Shown: positions 1 to 12,821, numbered from the stretch's first letter. The stretch is 64,000 nucleotides of DNA from Alloyangia pacifica (GCF_900116195.1 NZ_FOZW01000006.1:248001-312000), one strand, 5' to 3'. Numbers and translations: made by a program. Notes: a model not told the origin generated them from the letters alone.

Positions 1-1
1 C

Positions 2-751
2 GAACGGCGGCTTCAGCTCGGCGGCACGCAGGTGGTTCGCGAAGCGATCCTCGCCGACCAGATCGACATCTATCCAGAGTACACCGGCAACGCCGCCTTC
101 TTCTTCAACGAGGCCGACGCGGACCTCTGGAAAGACGCGCAAGCCGCGCATGACCGCGCCAAGGAACTCGACGCCGAGAACGGCATCATCTGGCTCAGCT
201 CCGCCCCCGCCAACAACACATGGGCCATCGCCGTGACCGGTCCCGTGGCCGAGGAAAACGCACTCGACACGATGAGCGACTTCGGCGCCTGGGTCGCGGG
301 TGGCGGCGAGGTGAAGCTTGCTGCCTCGACCGAGTTCGTCTCCTCCCCCGCGGTGCTGCCCGCCATGCAGCAGACCTACGGCTTTGAGTTGACCGAGGAT
401 CAGACCGTGATCCTCTCGGGCGGCGACACCGCCGCGACCATCCAGGCCGCCGCGCGCGGCACCTCGGGCGTGAACGCGGCGATGGTCTACGGCACCGACG
501 GCGGCGTCGGCGCGACGGGCCTCGTGGTGATGAAGGACGACAAGGGCGTGCAGCCGGTCTACGAGCCCACCCCCATCGTCCGCGACGCGGTGCTCGAGGA
601 ATATCCGTCGATCCCCGAGGTCCTGAACCCGATCTTCGAAGGATTGACGATGGAGACCCTGCAGGAGCTCAACGGCCGCATCCAGGTCGGCGGCGAACCC
701 GCCGAGGCGGTGGCCCGCGACTATCTCACCAAGTCCGGGGTACTGGACTGA
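2..751 (+). CDS. osmF: Glycine betaine/osmoprotectant ABC transporter substrate-binding protein, 5'-truncated
   Basis: Periplasmic binding protein of a quaternary-amine (OpuAC/OsmF-type) ABC importer. The reading frame is open from base 2, so the true start and signal peptide lie before the window. Visible are the family's IDIYPEYTGN stretch near the beginning and a C-terminal half with repeated ligand-lobe motifs. It is followed directly by permease, ATPase and permease genes in the same order as E. coli yehZ-yehY-yehX-yehW, which supports an osmoprotectant role. The exact ligand (glycine betaine, choline or another) cannot be read from the sequence. A GTG at 32 is inside the frame and is not the real start. 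Confidence 0.88.
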   Translation, partial: ERRLQLGGTQVVREAILADQIDIYPEYTGNAAFFFNEADADLWKDAQAAHDRAKELDAENGIIWLSSAPANNTWAIAVTGPVAEENALDTMSDFGAWVAGGGEVKLAASTEFVSSPAVLPAMQQTYGFELTEDQTVILSGGDTAATIQAAARGTSGVNAAMVYGTDGGVGATGLVVMKDDKGVQPVYEPTPIVRDAVLEEYPSIPEVLNPIFEGLTMETLQELNGRIQVGGEPAEAVARDYLTKSGVLD

Positions 752-807
752 TCTCCGACACTGCTGAACAGAGGGCACCGGCCGGACGGGGTCTCTCCCC
801 GCCCGGC

Positions 808-1938
808 TTGCTGTTCGCGGTGCTGGGGTTGGCCTCTCTGGCCCTCCCCTTCCTGACCCTGCGCGCCAACCGCATCGTCGCCGGCGAAGGCGTGATGCTC
901 TGGGACAGCGCCGAGATGGCGGCGGTGATCCCCGGAAGTCTCGCACTTGCCGCCGGGATCGGCCTCGGTCTGCTCTCCGGTCCGCCGCTGCTGCGCCTCG
1001 GCGGTAGCCTTCTTGGCCTTGGCGGCTTTGTCATTCTGCTGGTGGAGGGCGCAGGCACCCAGCTCGAAGGGTCCGGAGACCTTGCCCGCGTCTCGCCCGC
1101 CGCCGGGGCCTGGTGCCTGCTGCTGGTGCTTATGCTGCTCATGGCCGACGCGCTGTCGCAGCTGCGTCCCGGCCCGCGTTCCCGAGCCGGACTGCTGGCG
1201 CTGTTGCTGGCCGCGCTGGCCGCGCTGCTCTGGTCCGGGGCGCTCTCGGACCTCTCGGTGATGCGTGAATACGCCAGCCGCACGGACGCCTTCCGTACCG
1301 CCGCCCTGCGCCACGTTGCCCTCGCTCTGGGCTCGCTCGGCGCGGCGGCGCTGATCGGCTTCCCGCTCGGCATCCTGTGCCACCGCAATGGGAGCCTGCG
1401 CGCCGCGACCCTGCCGGTGCTGAGCTTCCTGCAGACCATTCCGTCGCTTGCAATGTTCGGCATCATGATCCCGATCCTCGGCTGGGTGGCCGCCACCTAC
1501 CCCGCCGCGCAGGCGCTCGGCATCGCCGGCATCGGCTTTGCCCCCGCCTTTCTTGCGCTGGTGCTCTACTCGCTGCTGCCGGTGGTCGCCAACACGGTCA
1601 CCGGTCTCGCCGCCACACCGCCCGCCACCATCGAGGCCGCCCGCGGCATGGGCATGACCGGCATGCAGCGGCTCTGGAGGGTCGAGCTGCCGCTTGCCAT
1701 GCCGGTAATCCTCGCGGGGCTGCGCATCGTGCTGGTGCAGAACATCGGACTTGCGGTCATCGCCGGGCTGATCGGCGGCGGCGGCTTCGGCAGCTTCGTC
1801 TTCCAGGGCCTCAACCAGACCGCCACCGACCTCATCCTGCTGGGCGCCCTGCCCACCGTGGTCATGGCCCTCGTCGCCGCGATCGTCATGGACATCCTCG
1901 TCGACCTCACCCGCCGCATCCCGGAGCGCCAGCCATGA
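808..1938 (+). CDS. yehY: Osmoprotectant ABC transporter permease, YehY-like
   Basis: Inner-membrane permease of the osmoprotectant importer. At about 376 aa it matches the long YehY type (E. coli about 385 aa): an N-terminal block of four or so extra hydrophobic helices, then a binding-protein-dependent transport domain with the EAARGMGMTGMQRLWRVELP coupling segment that contacts the ATPase. The start is unsure. TTG at 808 has no visible ribosome site; the frame is open upstream, and a CTG at 748 overlaps the stop of the preceding gene (CTGA), which would suit translational coupling. The stop overlaps the ATG of the ATPase gene. Confidence 0.85.
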   Translation: MLFAVLGLASLALPFLTLRANRIVAGEGVMLWDSAEMAAVIPGSLALAAGIGLGLLSGPPLLRLGGSLLGLGGFVILLVEGAGTQLEGSGDLARVSPAAGAWCLLLVLMLLMADALSQLRPGPRSRAGLLALLLAALAALLWSGALSDLSVMREYASRTDAFRTAALRHVALALGSLGAAALIGFPLGILCHRNGSLRAATLPVLSFLQTIPSLAMFGIMIPILGWVAATYPAAQALGIAGIGFAPAFLALVLYSLLPVVANTVTGLAATPPATIEAARGMGMTGMQRLWRVELPLAMPVILAGLRIVLVQNIGLAVIAGLIGGGGFGSFVFQGLNQTATDLILLGALPTVVMALVAAIVMDILVDLTRRIPERQP

Positions 1939-2870
1939 TCGAGATCGACAGGATCACCAAGCTCTACGGCAGCACCCGCGCCGTCGACGCCGTATCGCTC
2001 ACCGCCGAGACCGGCACAATCACCGTCCTCGTCGGCACCTCCGGCTCGGGCAAGACCACGCTGCTGCGGATGATCAACCGGCTGGTCGAGCCGACCTCGG
2101 GCGAGGTGCGCATCAACGGCGAGCCGACCCACGCAGTGAAGCCGCACCTCCTGCGCCGCCGCATCGGCTACGCCATCCAGGGCCATGGGCTGTTTCCGCA
2201 CCATACGGTCGCCCGCAACATCGGCGCCGTGCCCGAGTTGCTCGGCTGGCCGAGGGACAAGATCGCCGCGCGGGTGGACGAGCTGCTGGAGCTCTTCGGC
2301 ATGGACCCCGCCGAATTCCGCGACCGCCTGCCGCTGGAGCTGTCGGGCGGCCAGCAGCAGCGCGTCGGCGTCGCCCGGGCACTGGCCTCGCGCCCGGACC
2401 TTTTGTTGATGGATGAGCCCTTCGGCGCGCTCGACCCGATCATCCGCACCCGCGCTCAGGAAGACCTGCGCGCCATTCAGCGCAAGCTCGGGTCGACCAT
2501 TCTGCTGGTCACCCACGACATGGACGAGGCAATCCGCCTCGGCGACCGCATCGCCGTGATGGATGGCGGCAAGTTGGTGCAATACGGACCGCCGGAAGAA
2601 ATCGTCGCGAAGCCCGCCACGCCCTTCGTGGCGGACATGGTGGGCGATGCCGAGCGGCCAATGCGCCTGCTCTCGCTCATCCCCGTCTCCGAGCTTGCGG
2701 AGCCCGGCCCCGCCGAAGGCCCCGCCCTTCCCGAAGACGCCAGCCTCCGCGAGGCGCTCTCCGCCTGCCTCTGGTCCGGGCGGGAGGCGATCCCGGTCGA
2801 GACGGTCGGTGCTCCTGCCGGACGGGTCACCCTCGCCGCCATCCGCGCGCGGGCGGAGCGCCACGGGTGA
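1935..2870 (+). CDS. yehX: Osmoprotectant ABC transporter ATP-binding protein, YehX-like
   Basis: ATPase that drives the osmoprotectant importer, 311 aa. Walker A GTSGSGKT lies at residues 34-41, the ABC signature LSGGQQQRVGVARAL near 136 and Walker B LLLMDEPFGALDP near 155. The C-terminal 70 or so residues beyond the nucleotide-binding domain would be a regulatory extension, as in OpuAA/ProV-type subunits, but no clear CBS domain is evident. ATG 1935 overlaps the end of the upstream permease (ATGA) and the gene's stop overlaps the GTG start of the next permease, so the four genes form one translationally coupled operon. Confidence 0.88.
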   Translation: MIEIDRITKLYGSTRAVDAVSLTAETGTITVLVGTSGSGKTTLLRMINRLVEPTSGEVRINGEPTHAVKPHLLRRRIGYAIQGHGLFPHHTVARNIGAVPELLGWPRDKIAARVDELLELFGMDPAEFRDRLPLELSGGQQQRVGVARALASRPDLLLMDEPFGALDPIIRTRAQEDLRAIQRKLGSTILLVTHDMDEAIRLGDRIAVMDGGKLVQYGPPEEIVAKPATPFVADMVGDAERPMRLLSLIPVSELAEPGPAEGPALPEDASLREALSACLWSGREAIPVETVGAPAGRVTLAAIRARAERHG

Positions 2871-3604
2871 GACCGGGACTGATCCTGCGCGCTGCGCTCG
2901 TCGCGCTGCTGCTGGCCCTGGTGCTGTCGCCGGAGGCCTTCACCCCGGTCTTCGCCCCCTTCGCGCCGGAGAACGGGCCGGTGATCTACACACGCAGCTC
3001 GCTGCTCTCGCTCTCTCTGAGCCATCTCGGCCTCGTTGCCGTGGCCTCTCTCGCGGCGACCGTGGTCGCCGTCACGCTGGCGATCCTCGTCACCCGCCCT
3101 GCAGGCACCGCCTTCCGGCCACTCTCGCGCACGATCACCAATGTCGGTCAGACGTTTCCGCCGGTCGCCGTGCTGGCGCTAGCCGTCCCGGCGCTCGGCT
3201 TCGGCGCCGGCCCGACACTGGTGGCGCTTTTCCTCTACGGGCTGCTGCCGATTTTCGAGAACGCGATGACCGGCCTATCGACCCTGCCCGCCGCCACGAT
3301 GGAGGCAGCGCGGGGTATCGGCCTGGGTCGCTGGCAGCGGCTGTGGCGGGTCGAGCTGCCGCTGGCCATGCCGGTAATCCTCGGCGGCATCCGCCTGTCG
3401 GTGGTGATCGCGCTTGGCACCGCGACCATCGGCTCAACGGTGGCGGCGCGCACGCTTGGCGAGGTGATCATCGCCGGGCTTTTGACAAGCAACACCGCCT
3501 TCGTGCTGCAAGGCGGGCTGATCGTGGGCCTCTTCGCAGTGCTGATCCACGACGCGCTGGGGCAGCTGGAGAAATACCTGACGCGGCGTAGCGGACGCAG
3601 GTGA
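2867..3604 (+). CDS. yehW: Osmoprotectant ABC transporter permease, YehW-like
   Basis: Second, shorter permease (245 aa, E. coli YehW 243 aa) of the quaternary-amine importer. It has about six hydrophobic segments and the coupling motif EAARGIGLGRWQRLWRVELP, nearly the same as in the larger permease, as expected for a heterodimeric channel. The start is GTG overlapping the ATPase stop (GTGA). It ends the operon; the 268 bases to mdh contain no clear T-run terminator. Confidence 0.88.
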   Translation: MRPGLILRAALVALLLALVLSPEAFTPVFAPFAPENGPVIYTRSSLLSLSLSHLGLVAVASLAATVVAVTLAILVTRPAGTAFRPLSRTITNVGQTFPPVAVLALAVPALGFGAGPTLVALFLYGLLPIFENAMTGLSTLPAATMEAARGIGLGRWQRLWRVELPLAMPVILGGIRLSVVIALGTATIGSTVAARTLGEVIIAGLLTSNTAFVLQGGLIVGLFAVLIHDALGQLEKYLTRRSGRR

Positions 3605-3788
3605 CCCCGAAAAGAATCGCCTGATTGCCTGTGAATGCGGCATTTTGCGCCCGCAGGTTGAGGCCCTTCCCACCCCATCGGCACGCCAGTCCCGCAGAAA
3701 GCATACCCTCGCATACAGACACTAACGCCCCGAAACTTAACACCTTTATCGCAATCATGCCGCGTGGTCAGCAATCGAGCTTCCGTGA

Positions 3789-4835
<1,047 letters not shown>

Positions 4836-4869
4836 GCCCCGGCAGAGCCTCCGGGCTCACGACATTCAG

Positions 4870-4900
4870 GGCCCCGGTCGTGAAAGCGCCGGGGCCTTTG
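4870..4900 (+). terminator. Rho-independent terminator after mdh
   Basis: Perfect 8-bp inverted repeat GGCCCCGG (4870-4877) and CCGGGGCC (4889-4896) with an 11-base loop, followed by a short T stretch. It lies 35 bases after the mdh stop and suggests that mdh can be transcribed separately from sucC. Confidence 0.75.
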
Positions 4901-4992
4901 GCATTTCAGGGCTTTGATTTTCTGCCTGCCGTTGCGGCAGGTCGCTGATTCTTTCGACGTGAGACGCTAACGGAATCTTACGTGACCCGGTT

Positions 4993-5025
4993 TTGTGATC
5001 ACGCTTTTTCGACGCGTGATCACAA
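4993..5025. promoter_or_regulatory. Inverted repeat with two GTGATCAC palindromes upstream of sucC
   Basis: TTGTGATCACGC (4993-5004) is repeated in inverted form as GCGTGATCACAA (5014-5025) around a T-rich loop. Each arm is itself built on the palindrome GTGATCAC. The site is about 110 bases before the sucC start. It could be an operator for a dimeric regulator binding twice, or the stem of a leader hairpin. No regulator can be assigned from sequence alone. Confidence 0.45.
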
Positions 5026-5135
5026 CTGGCAGAAAATCTCGCAAATCTTCGCCGAAAGCCAAAAATCTCTTCGCGCGGCGCGAATGAGGGGCGTATACCG
5101 GCCCCGAAATCGCAGCAAGACGGGAAGAGTCTTCC

Positions 5136-6329
5136 ATGAACATCCATGAATATCAGGCGAAAGCGCTCCTGCGCGAATACGGCTGCCCGGTTTCGGACGG
5201 CCGCGTCGTGCTCAGCGCCAACGAAGCCAAGTCCGCTGCCGGCGAACTCGACGGCCCGCTCTGGGTCGTCAAGGCGCAGATCCACGCAGGTGGCCGCGGC
5301 AAGGGCAAGTTCAAGGAAGCCGAAGCTGGCGAGAAGGGCGGCGTCCGTCTTGCCAAGTCGGTGGAAGAGGCGGCTGAGGAAGCCAAGAAGATGCTCGGCA
5401 AGACGCTGGTGACCCACCAGACCGGTCCGGCCGGCAAGCAGGTCAACCGCATCTACATCGAGGACGGCTCGGACATCGAGCGCGAACTCTATCTCGCCCT
5501 GCTGGTCGATCGCGTGACCTCGCGCGTGTCCTTCGTCTGCTCCACCGAGGGCGGCATGGACATCGAGGAAGTCGCAGCCTCGACCCCCGAGAAGATCCTG
5601 TCGTTCTCCGTCGACCCGGCCACCGGCTACCAGCCGTACCACGGCCGCCGCGTCGCCTTTGCCCTCGGCCTCGAAGGCGCTGCCATGAAGCAGTGCGTCA
5701 AGCTGATGGGCCAGCTCTACAAGGCCTTCATCGAGAAGGACATGGAGATGCTGGAAATCAACCCGCTGATCCTCATGCCCGGCGGCAACCTCAAGGTGCT
5801 CGACGCCAAGCTCGGCTTCGACGGCAACGCGATGTACCGCCAGCCCGATATCGCCAACCTGCGCGACGAGACCGAGGAAGACGCCAAGGAACTCGAAGCC
5901 TCCAAGTACGACCTCAACTACATCGCTCTCGATGGTGAGATCGGCTGCATGGTGAACGGCGCGGGCCTCGCCATGGCGACCATGGACATCATCAAGCTCT
6001 ACGGCGCAGAGCCTGCCAACTTCCTCGACGTGGGTGGCGGCGCGACCAAGGAGAAGGTGACCGAGGCGTTCAAGATCATCACCTCCGACAAGAACGTCAA
6101 AGGCATCCTCGTCAACATCTTCGGCGGCATCATGCGCTGCGACGTGATCGCCGAGGGCGTCATCGCCGCGGTGAAGGAAGTGGGCCTGCAGGTTCCGCTC
6201 GTCGTCCGCCTCGAAGGCACCAACGTTGAGCTCGGCAAGAAGATCATCAACGAGTCCGGCATGGACGTGATCGCTGCCGACAACCTCTCCGACGGCGCCG
6301 AGAAGATCGTGAAAGCGGTCAAGGGCTGA
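5136..6329 (+). CDS. sucC: Succinyl-CoA synthetase (ADP-forming) beta subunit
   Basis: Beta subunit of succinyl-CoA ligase, making ATP or GTP plus succinate from succinyl-CoA. The 397 aa sequence starts [16 protein letters not shown], the usual family beginning, with an N-terminal ATP-grasp fold and a C-terminal ligase domain carrying [19 protein letters not shown] 5136 follows a GGGAAGAG ribosome site. It pairs with sucD 79 bases downstream; a GC hairpin (about 6337-6358) lies between them. Confidence 0.97.
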   Translation: MNIHEYQAKALLREYGCPVSDGRVVLSANEAKSAAGELDGPLWVVKAQIHAGGRGKGKFKEAEAGEKGGVRLAKSVEEAAEEAKKMLGKTLVTHQTGPAGKQVNRIYIEDGSDIERELYLALLVDRVTSRVSFVCSTEGGMDIEEVAASTPEKILSFSVDPATGYQPYHGRRVAFALGLEGAAMKQCVKLMGQLYKAFIEKDMEMLEINPLILMPGGNLKVLDAKLGFDGNAMYRQPDIANLRDETEEDAKELEASKYDLNYIALDGEIGCMVNGAGLAMATMDIIKLYGAEPANFLDVGGGATKEKVTEAFKIITSDKNVKGILVNIFGGIMRCDVIAEGVIAAVKEVGLQVPLVVRLEGTNVELGKKIINESGMDVIAADNLSDGAEKIVKAVKG

Positions 6330-6408
6330 TGCGTCTGGGGGCGCCGCGGCGCTCCCTCCCCGGAATTCAGGCTGCGTCCGCCGCAGCGACAATCAGGAGA
6401 ACGCCACA

Positions 6409-7293
6409 ATGGCAGTCCTCGTTAACGAAAACACCAAAGTCATCTGTCAGGGCCTGACCGGCTCGCAGGGCACCTTCCACACCGAGCAGGCCATCGCCTA
6501 CGGCACCAAGATGGTCGGCGGCGTGACCCCCGGCAAAGGCGGCCAGGAACACCTCGGCCTGCCCGTGTTCAACTCGGTGCACGAAGCCAAGCACGTGACC
6601 GAAGCCAACGCCTCGGTGATCTACGTCCCGCCGCCCTTCGCCGCGGACTCGATCCTCGAAGCGATCGACGCCGAGATCGAGCTGATCATCTGCATCACCG
6701 AGGGTATCCCCGTCCTCGACATGATGAAGGTCAAGCGCGCGCTGATCGACAGCAAGTCGCGCCTGATCGGCCCGAACTGCCCGGGTGTCATCACCCCCGA
6801 CGCCTGCAAGATCGGCATCATGCCCGGCCACATCCACAAGCGTGGCTCGGTCGGCGTGGTCTCGCGCTCCGGCACGCTCACCTACGAAGCCGTGAAGCAG
6901 ACCACCGACATGGGCCTCGGCCAGTCGTCGGCAGTCGGCATCGGCGGCGACCCGATCAAGGGCACCGAGCACATCGACGTGCTGGACATGTTCCTCGACG
7001 ATCCGGAAACCCAGTCGATCATCATGATCGGTGAGATCGGTGGTTCCGCGGAAGAGGAAGCGGCAGAGTTCCTCGCCGAGCAGAAGAAAAAGGGCCGCTG
7101 GAAGCCGACCGCCGGTTTCATCGCGGGCCGCACCGCCCCTCCGGGACGCCGCATGGGCCACGCTGGCGCGATCGTCGCCGGTGGCAAGGGCGACGCCGAG
7201 TCCAAGATCGAGGCGATGAAATCCGCCGGCATCGTGGTCGCGGACAGCCCGGCGACGCTTGGTGAAGCTGTCATGAAAGCCATCAAGGGCTAA
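6409..7293 (+). CDS. sucD: Succinyl-CoA synthetase alpha subunit
   Basis: CoA-binding alpha subunit of succinyl-CoA ligase, 294 aa. It has the [19 protein letters not shown] start region, the [11 protein letters not shown] motif, and [10 protein letters not shown], whose histidine is the phosphorylated active-site residue. A good AGGAGAA ribosome site precedes ATG 6409. Cotranscription with sucC is very likely. Confidence 0.97.
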   Translation: MAVLVNENTKVICQGLTGSQGTFHTEQAIAYGTKMVGGVTPGKGGQEHLGLPVFNSVHEAKHVTEANASVIYVPPPFAADSILEAIDAEIELIICITEGIPVLDMMKVKRALIDSKSRLIGPNCPGVITPDACKIGIMPGHIHKRGSVGVVSRSGTLTYEAVKQTTDMGLGQSSAVGIGGDPIKGTEHIDVLDMFLDDPETQSIIMIGEIGGSAEEEAAEFLAEQKKKGRWKPTAGFIAGRTAPPGRRMGHAGAIVAGGKGDAESKIEAMKSAGIVVADSPATLGEAVMKAIKG

Positions 7294-7303
7294 ATAGCAC
7301 TCA

Positions 7304-7397
7304 GCGGGGCGGTCATTGCCCGCCCCGCGCCCCCTTCAGGGTTCCGGCCCGAAACCTACCCGGAGCATCATGACGGGGGCCTTTATCGAAGGCCCCC
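7304..7397 (+). other. Two stem-loops between sucD and sucA
   Basis: First hairpin: GCGGGGCGG (7304-7312) pairs with CCGCCCCGC (7320-7328). Second: GGGGGCCTT (7375-7383) pairs with AAGGCCCCC (7389-7397). Neither is followed by a T run, so they fit RNA processing or stabilising hairpins, or a weak attenuator, between sucCD and sucAB better than a simple terminator. Confidence 0.5.
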
Positions 7398-7438
7398 CTC
7401 CTGCTGCTTCAACGATCGGTCAGAAAGGAATGCGCGCG

Positions 7439-10408
7439 ATGACGGATCAAGGCTCGAATGACCAGTTCCACGCCCTCAGCTTCATGCAGGGCGCGAACGC
7501 GGAATATCTCGAACAGATGTATGCCCGCTACGCCAACGACCCCTCCGCGGTGGACGAGGCGTGGAGCGAGTTCTTCAAACAACTTGGCGACGACGAGACC
7601 AGCGTGAAGGCCGAGGCGCAGGGCGCCTCCTGGGAGCGCGCCGACTGGCCGCCGACCCCGAACGACGACCTGACCGCCGCGATCACCGGCGAGTGGCCGC
7701 TGATGCCCGTCGCCGAGACAAAGGGTGCCGGCAAGAAGATCGCCGCCAAGGCCGCCGAGAAGGGCGTCGCGGTCACCGACGACCAGATCAAGCGCGCCGT
7801 GCTCGACTCGATCCGCGCGCTGATGATCATCCGCGCGCACCGCATCCGCGGCCACCTCGCCGCCGATCTCGACCCGCTGGGCCTGCACGGCCGCGACCCG
7901 CACCCCGAGCTCGACCCCAAGGCCTACGGCTTCACCGACGCCGACATGGACCGCCCGATCTTTATCGACAACGTGCTCGGCCTGCAGGTCGCCTCGATGC
8001 GCGAGATCATGGGTGTACTCCAGCGCACCTACTGCGGCACCTTCGCGCTGCAGTACATGCACATCTCCGACCCGGAGCAATCCGCCTGGCTCAAGGAGCG
8101 CATCGAGGGCTACGGCAAGGAAGTGAAATTCACCCGCGAGGGCCGCAAGGCGATCCTCAACAAGATGGTGGAAGCCGAGGGCTTCGAGAAGTTCCTGCAC
8201 GTCAAGTACATGGGCACGAAGCGTTTCGGCCTCGACGGCGGTGAATCGCTGATCCCCGCGATGGAGCAGATCATCAAGCGCGGCGGCAACCTCGGCATCA
8301 AGGAGATCGTCTTCGGCATGCCGCACCGCGGTCGCCTGTCGGTGCTCGCCAACGTGCTGCAGAAGCCCTACCGCGCGATCTTCAACGAATTCCAGGGCGG
8401 CTCGTTCAAGCCCGAGGACGTGGACGGCTCCGGCGACGTGAAATACCACCTCGGCGCTTCCTCGGACCGCGAGTTCGACGGCAACAAGGTGCACCTGTCG
8501 CTGACCGCCAACCCCTCGCACCTCGAGGCGGTGAACCCGGTGGTTCTGGGCAAGGTCCGCGCCAAGCAGGACCAGCTCGGCGACACCGAGCGCACCCAGG
8601 TTCTGCCCGTGCTGCTGCACGGCGACGCGGCCTTCGCCGGCCAGGGCGTCGTGGCCGAGTGCTTCGCGCTCTCCGGCCTGCGCGGTCACCGCACCGGCGG
8701 CACCATCCACATCGTGGTGAACAACCAGATCGGCTTCACCACCGCGCCGCACTTCTCGCGCTCCTCGCCCTACCCCACCGACAACGCGCTGGTGGTCGAG
8801 GCGCCGATCTTCCACGTCAACGGTGACGACCCCGAGGCCGTGGTACACGCCGCCAAGGTGGCGATCGAGTTCCGTCAGAAGTTCGGCAAGGACGTGGTCA
8901 TCGACATGTTCTGCTACCGTCGGTTCGGTCACAACGAGGGCGACGAGCCCATGTTCACCAACCCGATCATGTACAAGAAGATCAAGCAGCAGAAGACCAC
9001 GCTGACCCTGTACACCGATCGCCTCGTCAAGGACGGTCTCATCCCCGAGGGCGAGATCGAGGACATGAAGGCTGCCTTCCAGGCCCACCTCAACGAGGAA
9101 TTCGAGGCCGGCAAGACCTACAAGCCGAACAAGGCCGACTGGCTCGACGGCCGCTGGTCGCATCTCGACGCGCAGAAGGAAGGCAACTACCAGCGCGGCG
9201 AAACGGCGATCGCACCCGAGACCATGGCCGATGTCGGCAAGGGACTGACCACCGTCCCCGAGGGCTTCCCGCTGCACAAGACCGTGGGCCGCTTCCTCGA
9301 TGCGCGCTCGAAGATGTTCGAGAGCGGTGAAGGCTTTGACTGGGCAACCGGCGAGGCGCTTGCCTTCGGCTCGCTGCTGACCGAGGGCTACCCGGTCCGC
9401 CTCGCGGGCCAGGACTCGACCCGCGGCACCTTCTCGCAGCGCCACTCGGGCCTGATCAACCAGGACAACGAAGAGCGCTACTACCCGCTCAACAACATCC
9501 GTGAGGGCCAGGCCCGCTACGAGGTGATCGACTCCGCCCTGTCGGAATACGCGGTCTCGGGCTTCGAATACGGCTACTCGCTGGCCGAGCCCAACGCGCT
9601 CGTCCTCTGGGAAGCGCAGTTCGGCGACTTCGCCAACGGCGCGCAGATCATGTTCGACCAGTTCATCTCGTCGGGCGAGAGCAAGTGGCTGCGCATGTCC
9701 GGCCTCGTCTGCCTGCTGCCGCACGGCTTCGAGGGCCAAGGCCCCGAGCACAGCTCGGCGCGCCTCGAGCGGTTCCTGCAGATGTGCGGTCAGGACAACT
9801 GGATCGTGGCCAACGTCACGACCCCGGCGAACTACTTCCACATCCTGCGCCGCCAGTTGCACCGCAGCTACCGCAAGCCGCTGATCATGATGACGCCGAA
9901 ATCGCTTCTGCGTCACAAGCTGGCGGTTTCCGAGGCCAAGGACTTCGTCACCGGCTCCTCGTTCCACCGCGTCCTCTGGGACAGCGCGGAATCCGGCGAG
10001 AGCGCAACCAAGCTGGTGGCAGACGACAAGATCAAGCGCGTCGTGATGTGCTCGGGCAAGGTCTACTACGACCTGCTCGAGGAGCGCGACGCCCGTGGCA
10101 TCGACGATGTCTACCTGCTGCGGATCGAGCAGTTCTATCCCTTCCCGGCGATCTCGCTGGTCAAGGAGCTGGAACGCTTCAAGGGCGCCGAGATGGTGTG
10201 GTGCCAGGAAGAGCCCAAGAACCAGGGCGCCTGGACCTTCATCGAGCCCAATATCGAATGGGTGCTTGGCCGGATCGACGCCACGCACAAGCGGCCGGTC
10301 TACGTCGGCCGCGCCACCTCGGCCTCGCCCGCCACGGGTCTGGCCAGCCAGCACAAGGCACAGCAAGAGGCGCTTGTGAACGAAGCGCTGACCATCGAAG
10401 GGAAATGA
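7439..10408 (+). CDS. sucA: 2-oxoglutarate dehydrogenase E1 component
   Basis: Thiamine-diphosphate decarboxylase subunit of the 2-oxoglutarate dehydrogenase complex, about 989 aa. Visible are the N-terminal [18 protein letters not shown] segment typical of E1o, [30 protein letters not shown] near residue 394 (cofactor region) and [12 protein letters not shown] 7439 is preferred over ATG 7430 because AAAGGA lies at good spacing for it. Just four bases separate it from sucB, so they are cotranscribed. Confidence 0.96.
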   Translation: MTDQGSNDQFHALSFMQGANAEYLEQMYARYANDPSAVDEAWSEFFKQLGDDETSVKAEAQGASWERADWPPTPNDDLTAAITGEWPLMPVAETKGAGKKIAAKAAEKGVAVTDDQIKRAVLDSIRALMIIRAHRIRGHLAADLDPLGLHGRDPHPELDPKAYGFTDADMDRPIFIDNVLGLQVASMREIMGVLQRTYCGTFALQYMHISDPEQSAWLKERIEGYGKEVKFTREGRKAILNKMVEAEGFEKFLHVKYMGTKRFGLDGGESLIPAMEQIIKRGGNLGIKEIVFGMPHRGRLSVLANVLQKPYRAIFNEFQGGSFKPEDVDGSGDVKYHLGASSDREFDGNKVHLSLTANPSHLEAVNPVVLGKVRAKQDQLGDTERTQVLPVLLHGDAAFAGQGVVAECFALSGLRGHRTGGTIHIVVNNQIGFTTAPHFSRSSPYPTDNALVVEAPIFHVNGDDPEAVVHAAKVAIEFRQKFGKDVVIDMFCYRRFGHNEGDEPMFTNPIMYKKIKQQKTTLTLYTDRLVKDGLIPEGEIEDMKAAFQAHLNEEFEAGKTYKPNKADWLDGRWSHLDAQKEGNYQRGETAIAPETMADVGKGLTTVPEGFPLHKTVGRFLDARSKMFESGEGFDWATGEALAFGSLLTEGYPVRLAGQDSTRGTFSQRHSGLINQDNEERYYPLNNIREGQARYEVIDSALSEYAVSGFEYGYSLAEPNALVLWEAQFGDFANGAQIMFDQFISSGESKWLRMSGLVCLLPHGFEGQGPEHSSARLERFLQMCGQDNWIVANVTTPANYFHILRRQLHRSYRKPLIMMTPKSLLRHKLAVSEAKDFVTGSSFHRVLWDSAESGESATKLVADDKIKRVVMCSGKVYYDLLEERDARGIDDVYLLRIEQFYPFPAISLVKELERFKGAEMVWCQEEPKNQGAWTFIEPNIEWVLGRIDATHKRPVYVGRATSASPATGLASQHKAQQEALVNEALTIEGK

Positions 10409-10412
10409 AGCG

Positions 10413-11924
<1,512 letters not shown>

Positions 11925-11969
11925 TCCGGGGCCCCGGGGCGTCACACCGGCGCCCCGCCCCAAGACATC

Positions 11970-12000
11970 GCCTCGCCCGGCCCCGCCCGGGCGAGGCCTT
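11970..12000 (+). terminator. GC-rich hairpin after sucB
   Basis: GCCTCGCCCGG (11970-11980) pairs with the CCGGGCGAGGC arm ending at 11997, followed by CTT. The T stretch is very short, so termination may be partial, allowing the small downstream genes and lpd to be read through. Confidence 0.5.
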
Positions 12001-12034
12001 CCAGAGCCCCGCGTGATCCCGAAGGGAGAACCAG

Positions 12035-12268
12035 ATGAGCCAGCAGCTTTTGCTCCGCTACGACAGTTTCGACGCCGGCCGCTTCGACGCCGAGGCCGAG
12101 ACCCGCGCCCAGGCCGGGCTCACCCTCCTGCAGCTCTGGACCGAAGGCAGCGCCGCGCATTGGGCGCTCTTCACCGTCAACGATGCCGAGAAAGCGCAGG
12201 CCTGGCTGAGCCAGGAAGCTTCGCTCGGCCACGACCCCTCCGCGTCCCACATGCTGAGCACCGCATGA
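12035..12268 (+). CDS. Small hypothetical protein in the TCA operon
   Basis: A 77 aa soluble protein with no family I can name. It begins MSQQLLLRYDSFDAGRFD, has no signal peptide or membrane segment and is rather acidic. GAAGGGAGAACC is a good ribosome site before ATG 12035. It overlaps the following MAPEG gene by four bases (ATGA) and sits between the E2 and E3 genes of 2-oxoglutarate dehydrogenase. The ribosome site and coupling make it a real gene; its function is unknown. Confidence 0.7.
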   Translation: MSQQLLLRYDSFDAGRFDAEAETRAQAGLTLLQLWTEGSAAHWALFTVNDAEKAQAWLSQEASLGHDPSASHMLSTA

Positions 12269-12654
12269 CGCCGGAACTGCTTGCACTGACGCTCGCGACC
12301 CTGCTTCAGATCGCCCAGATGGCGCTCTACTCTGTGCTGGCCCAGCGTCAGGTCGGTTCGCGCTACGCCGCCTCGCCCCGCGACGAGGGCCGCGAGCTTT
12401 CGGGCCTCGCCGGTCGCGCGCAGCGGGCGATGAACAACCACTTCGAGGGCCTGCTGCTCTTTGCCATCGCGGTGATGCTGGTCACCTACACCGACCAGAC
12501 CGGCAAAGGCACCGCGCTCTGCGCGCTGGTCTATCTCTGTGCACGCCTGCTCTACGTGCCCGCCTACCTCTTCGGCTGGGCCCCCTGGCGCTCGCTGATC
12601 TGGGCCATCGGGCTCCTGGCCACCACCCTCATGCTGCTCGGAGCGCTGTTCTGA
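12265..12654 (+). CDS. MAPEG family membrane protein
   Basis: 129 aa integral membrane protein with about four hydrophobic helices and the MAPEG signature region FEGLLLFAIAVMLV plus ARLLYVPAYLFG. MAPEG proteins include glutathione transferase-like enzymes, but bacterial members of this small type are mostly uncharacterised. The ATG overlaps the stop of the 77 aa gene, so the two are translated together. Element A of the 3' repeat family lies 20 bases after its stop. Confidence 0.85.
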   Translation: MTPELLALTLATLLQIAQMALYSVLAQRQVGSRYAASPRDEGRELSGLAGRAQRAMNNHFEGLLLFAIAVMLVTYTDQTGKGTALCALVYLCARLLYVPAYLFGWAPWRSLIWAIGLLATTLMLLGALF

Positions 12655-12673
12655 TGGTCCCGCGCCCGCAGCG

Positions 12674-12737
12674 TCCACATGGTTCAAATATCCCGGGGGA
12701 ATCCGCGCTCCGCGCGGATGGGGGCAGCGCCCCCGCC
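12674..12737 (+). repeat. 3' intergenic stem-loop element, copy A
   Basis: Layout: TCCACATGGTTCAAATATCC, a G run, hairpin TCCGCGC/GCGCGGA, then hairpin GGGGGC-AGC-GCCCCC. It begins 20 bases after the stop of the MAPEG gene and has the same orientation. It shares its architecture with the copies at 20894, 31241, 33755 (minus) and 48703. There is no T run, so it is not a standard intrinsic terminator. Confidence 0.7.
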
Positions 12738-12821
12738 TCCCTCTCCACCTTCGCATTTGCATGGCCTGCGCATGGAATGCGCACGTCCCGTGCCCGCCAA
12801 AATACCCGATAGGAGACCCCA

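Noticed and set aside
1377-1934. N-terminal extension of the osmoprotectant ATPase
   Set aside because: Overlaps the permease in another frame and is low-complexity His/Arg/Gly; the ATG at 1935 gives the standard ABC start.
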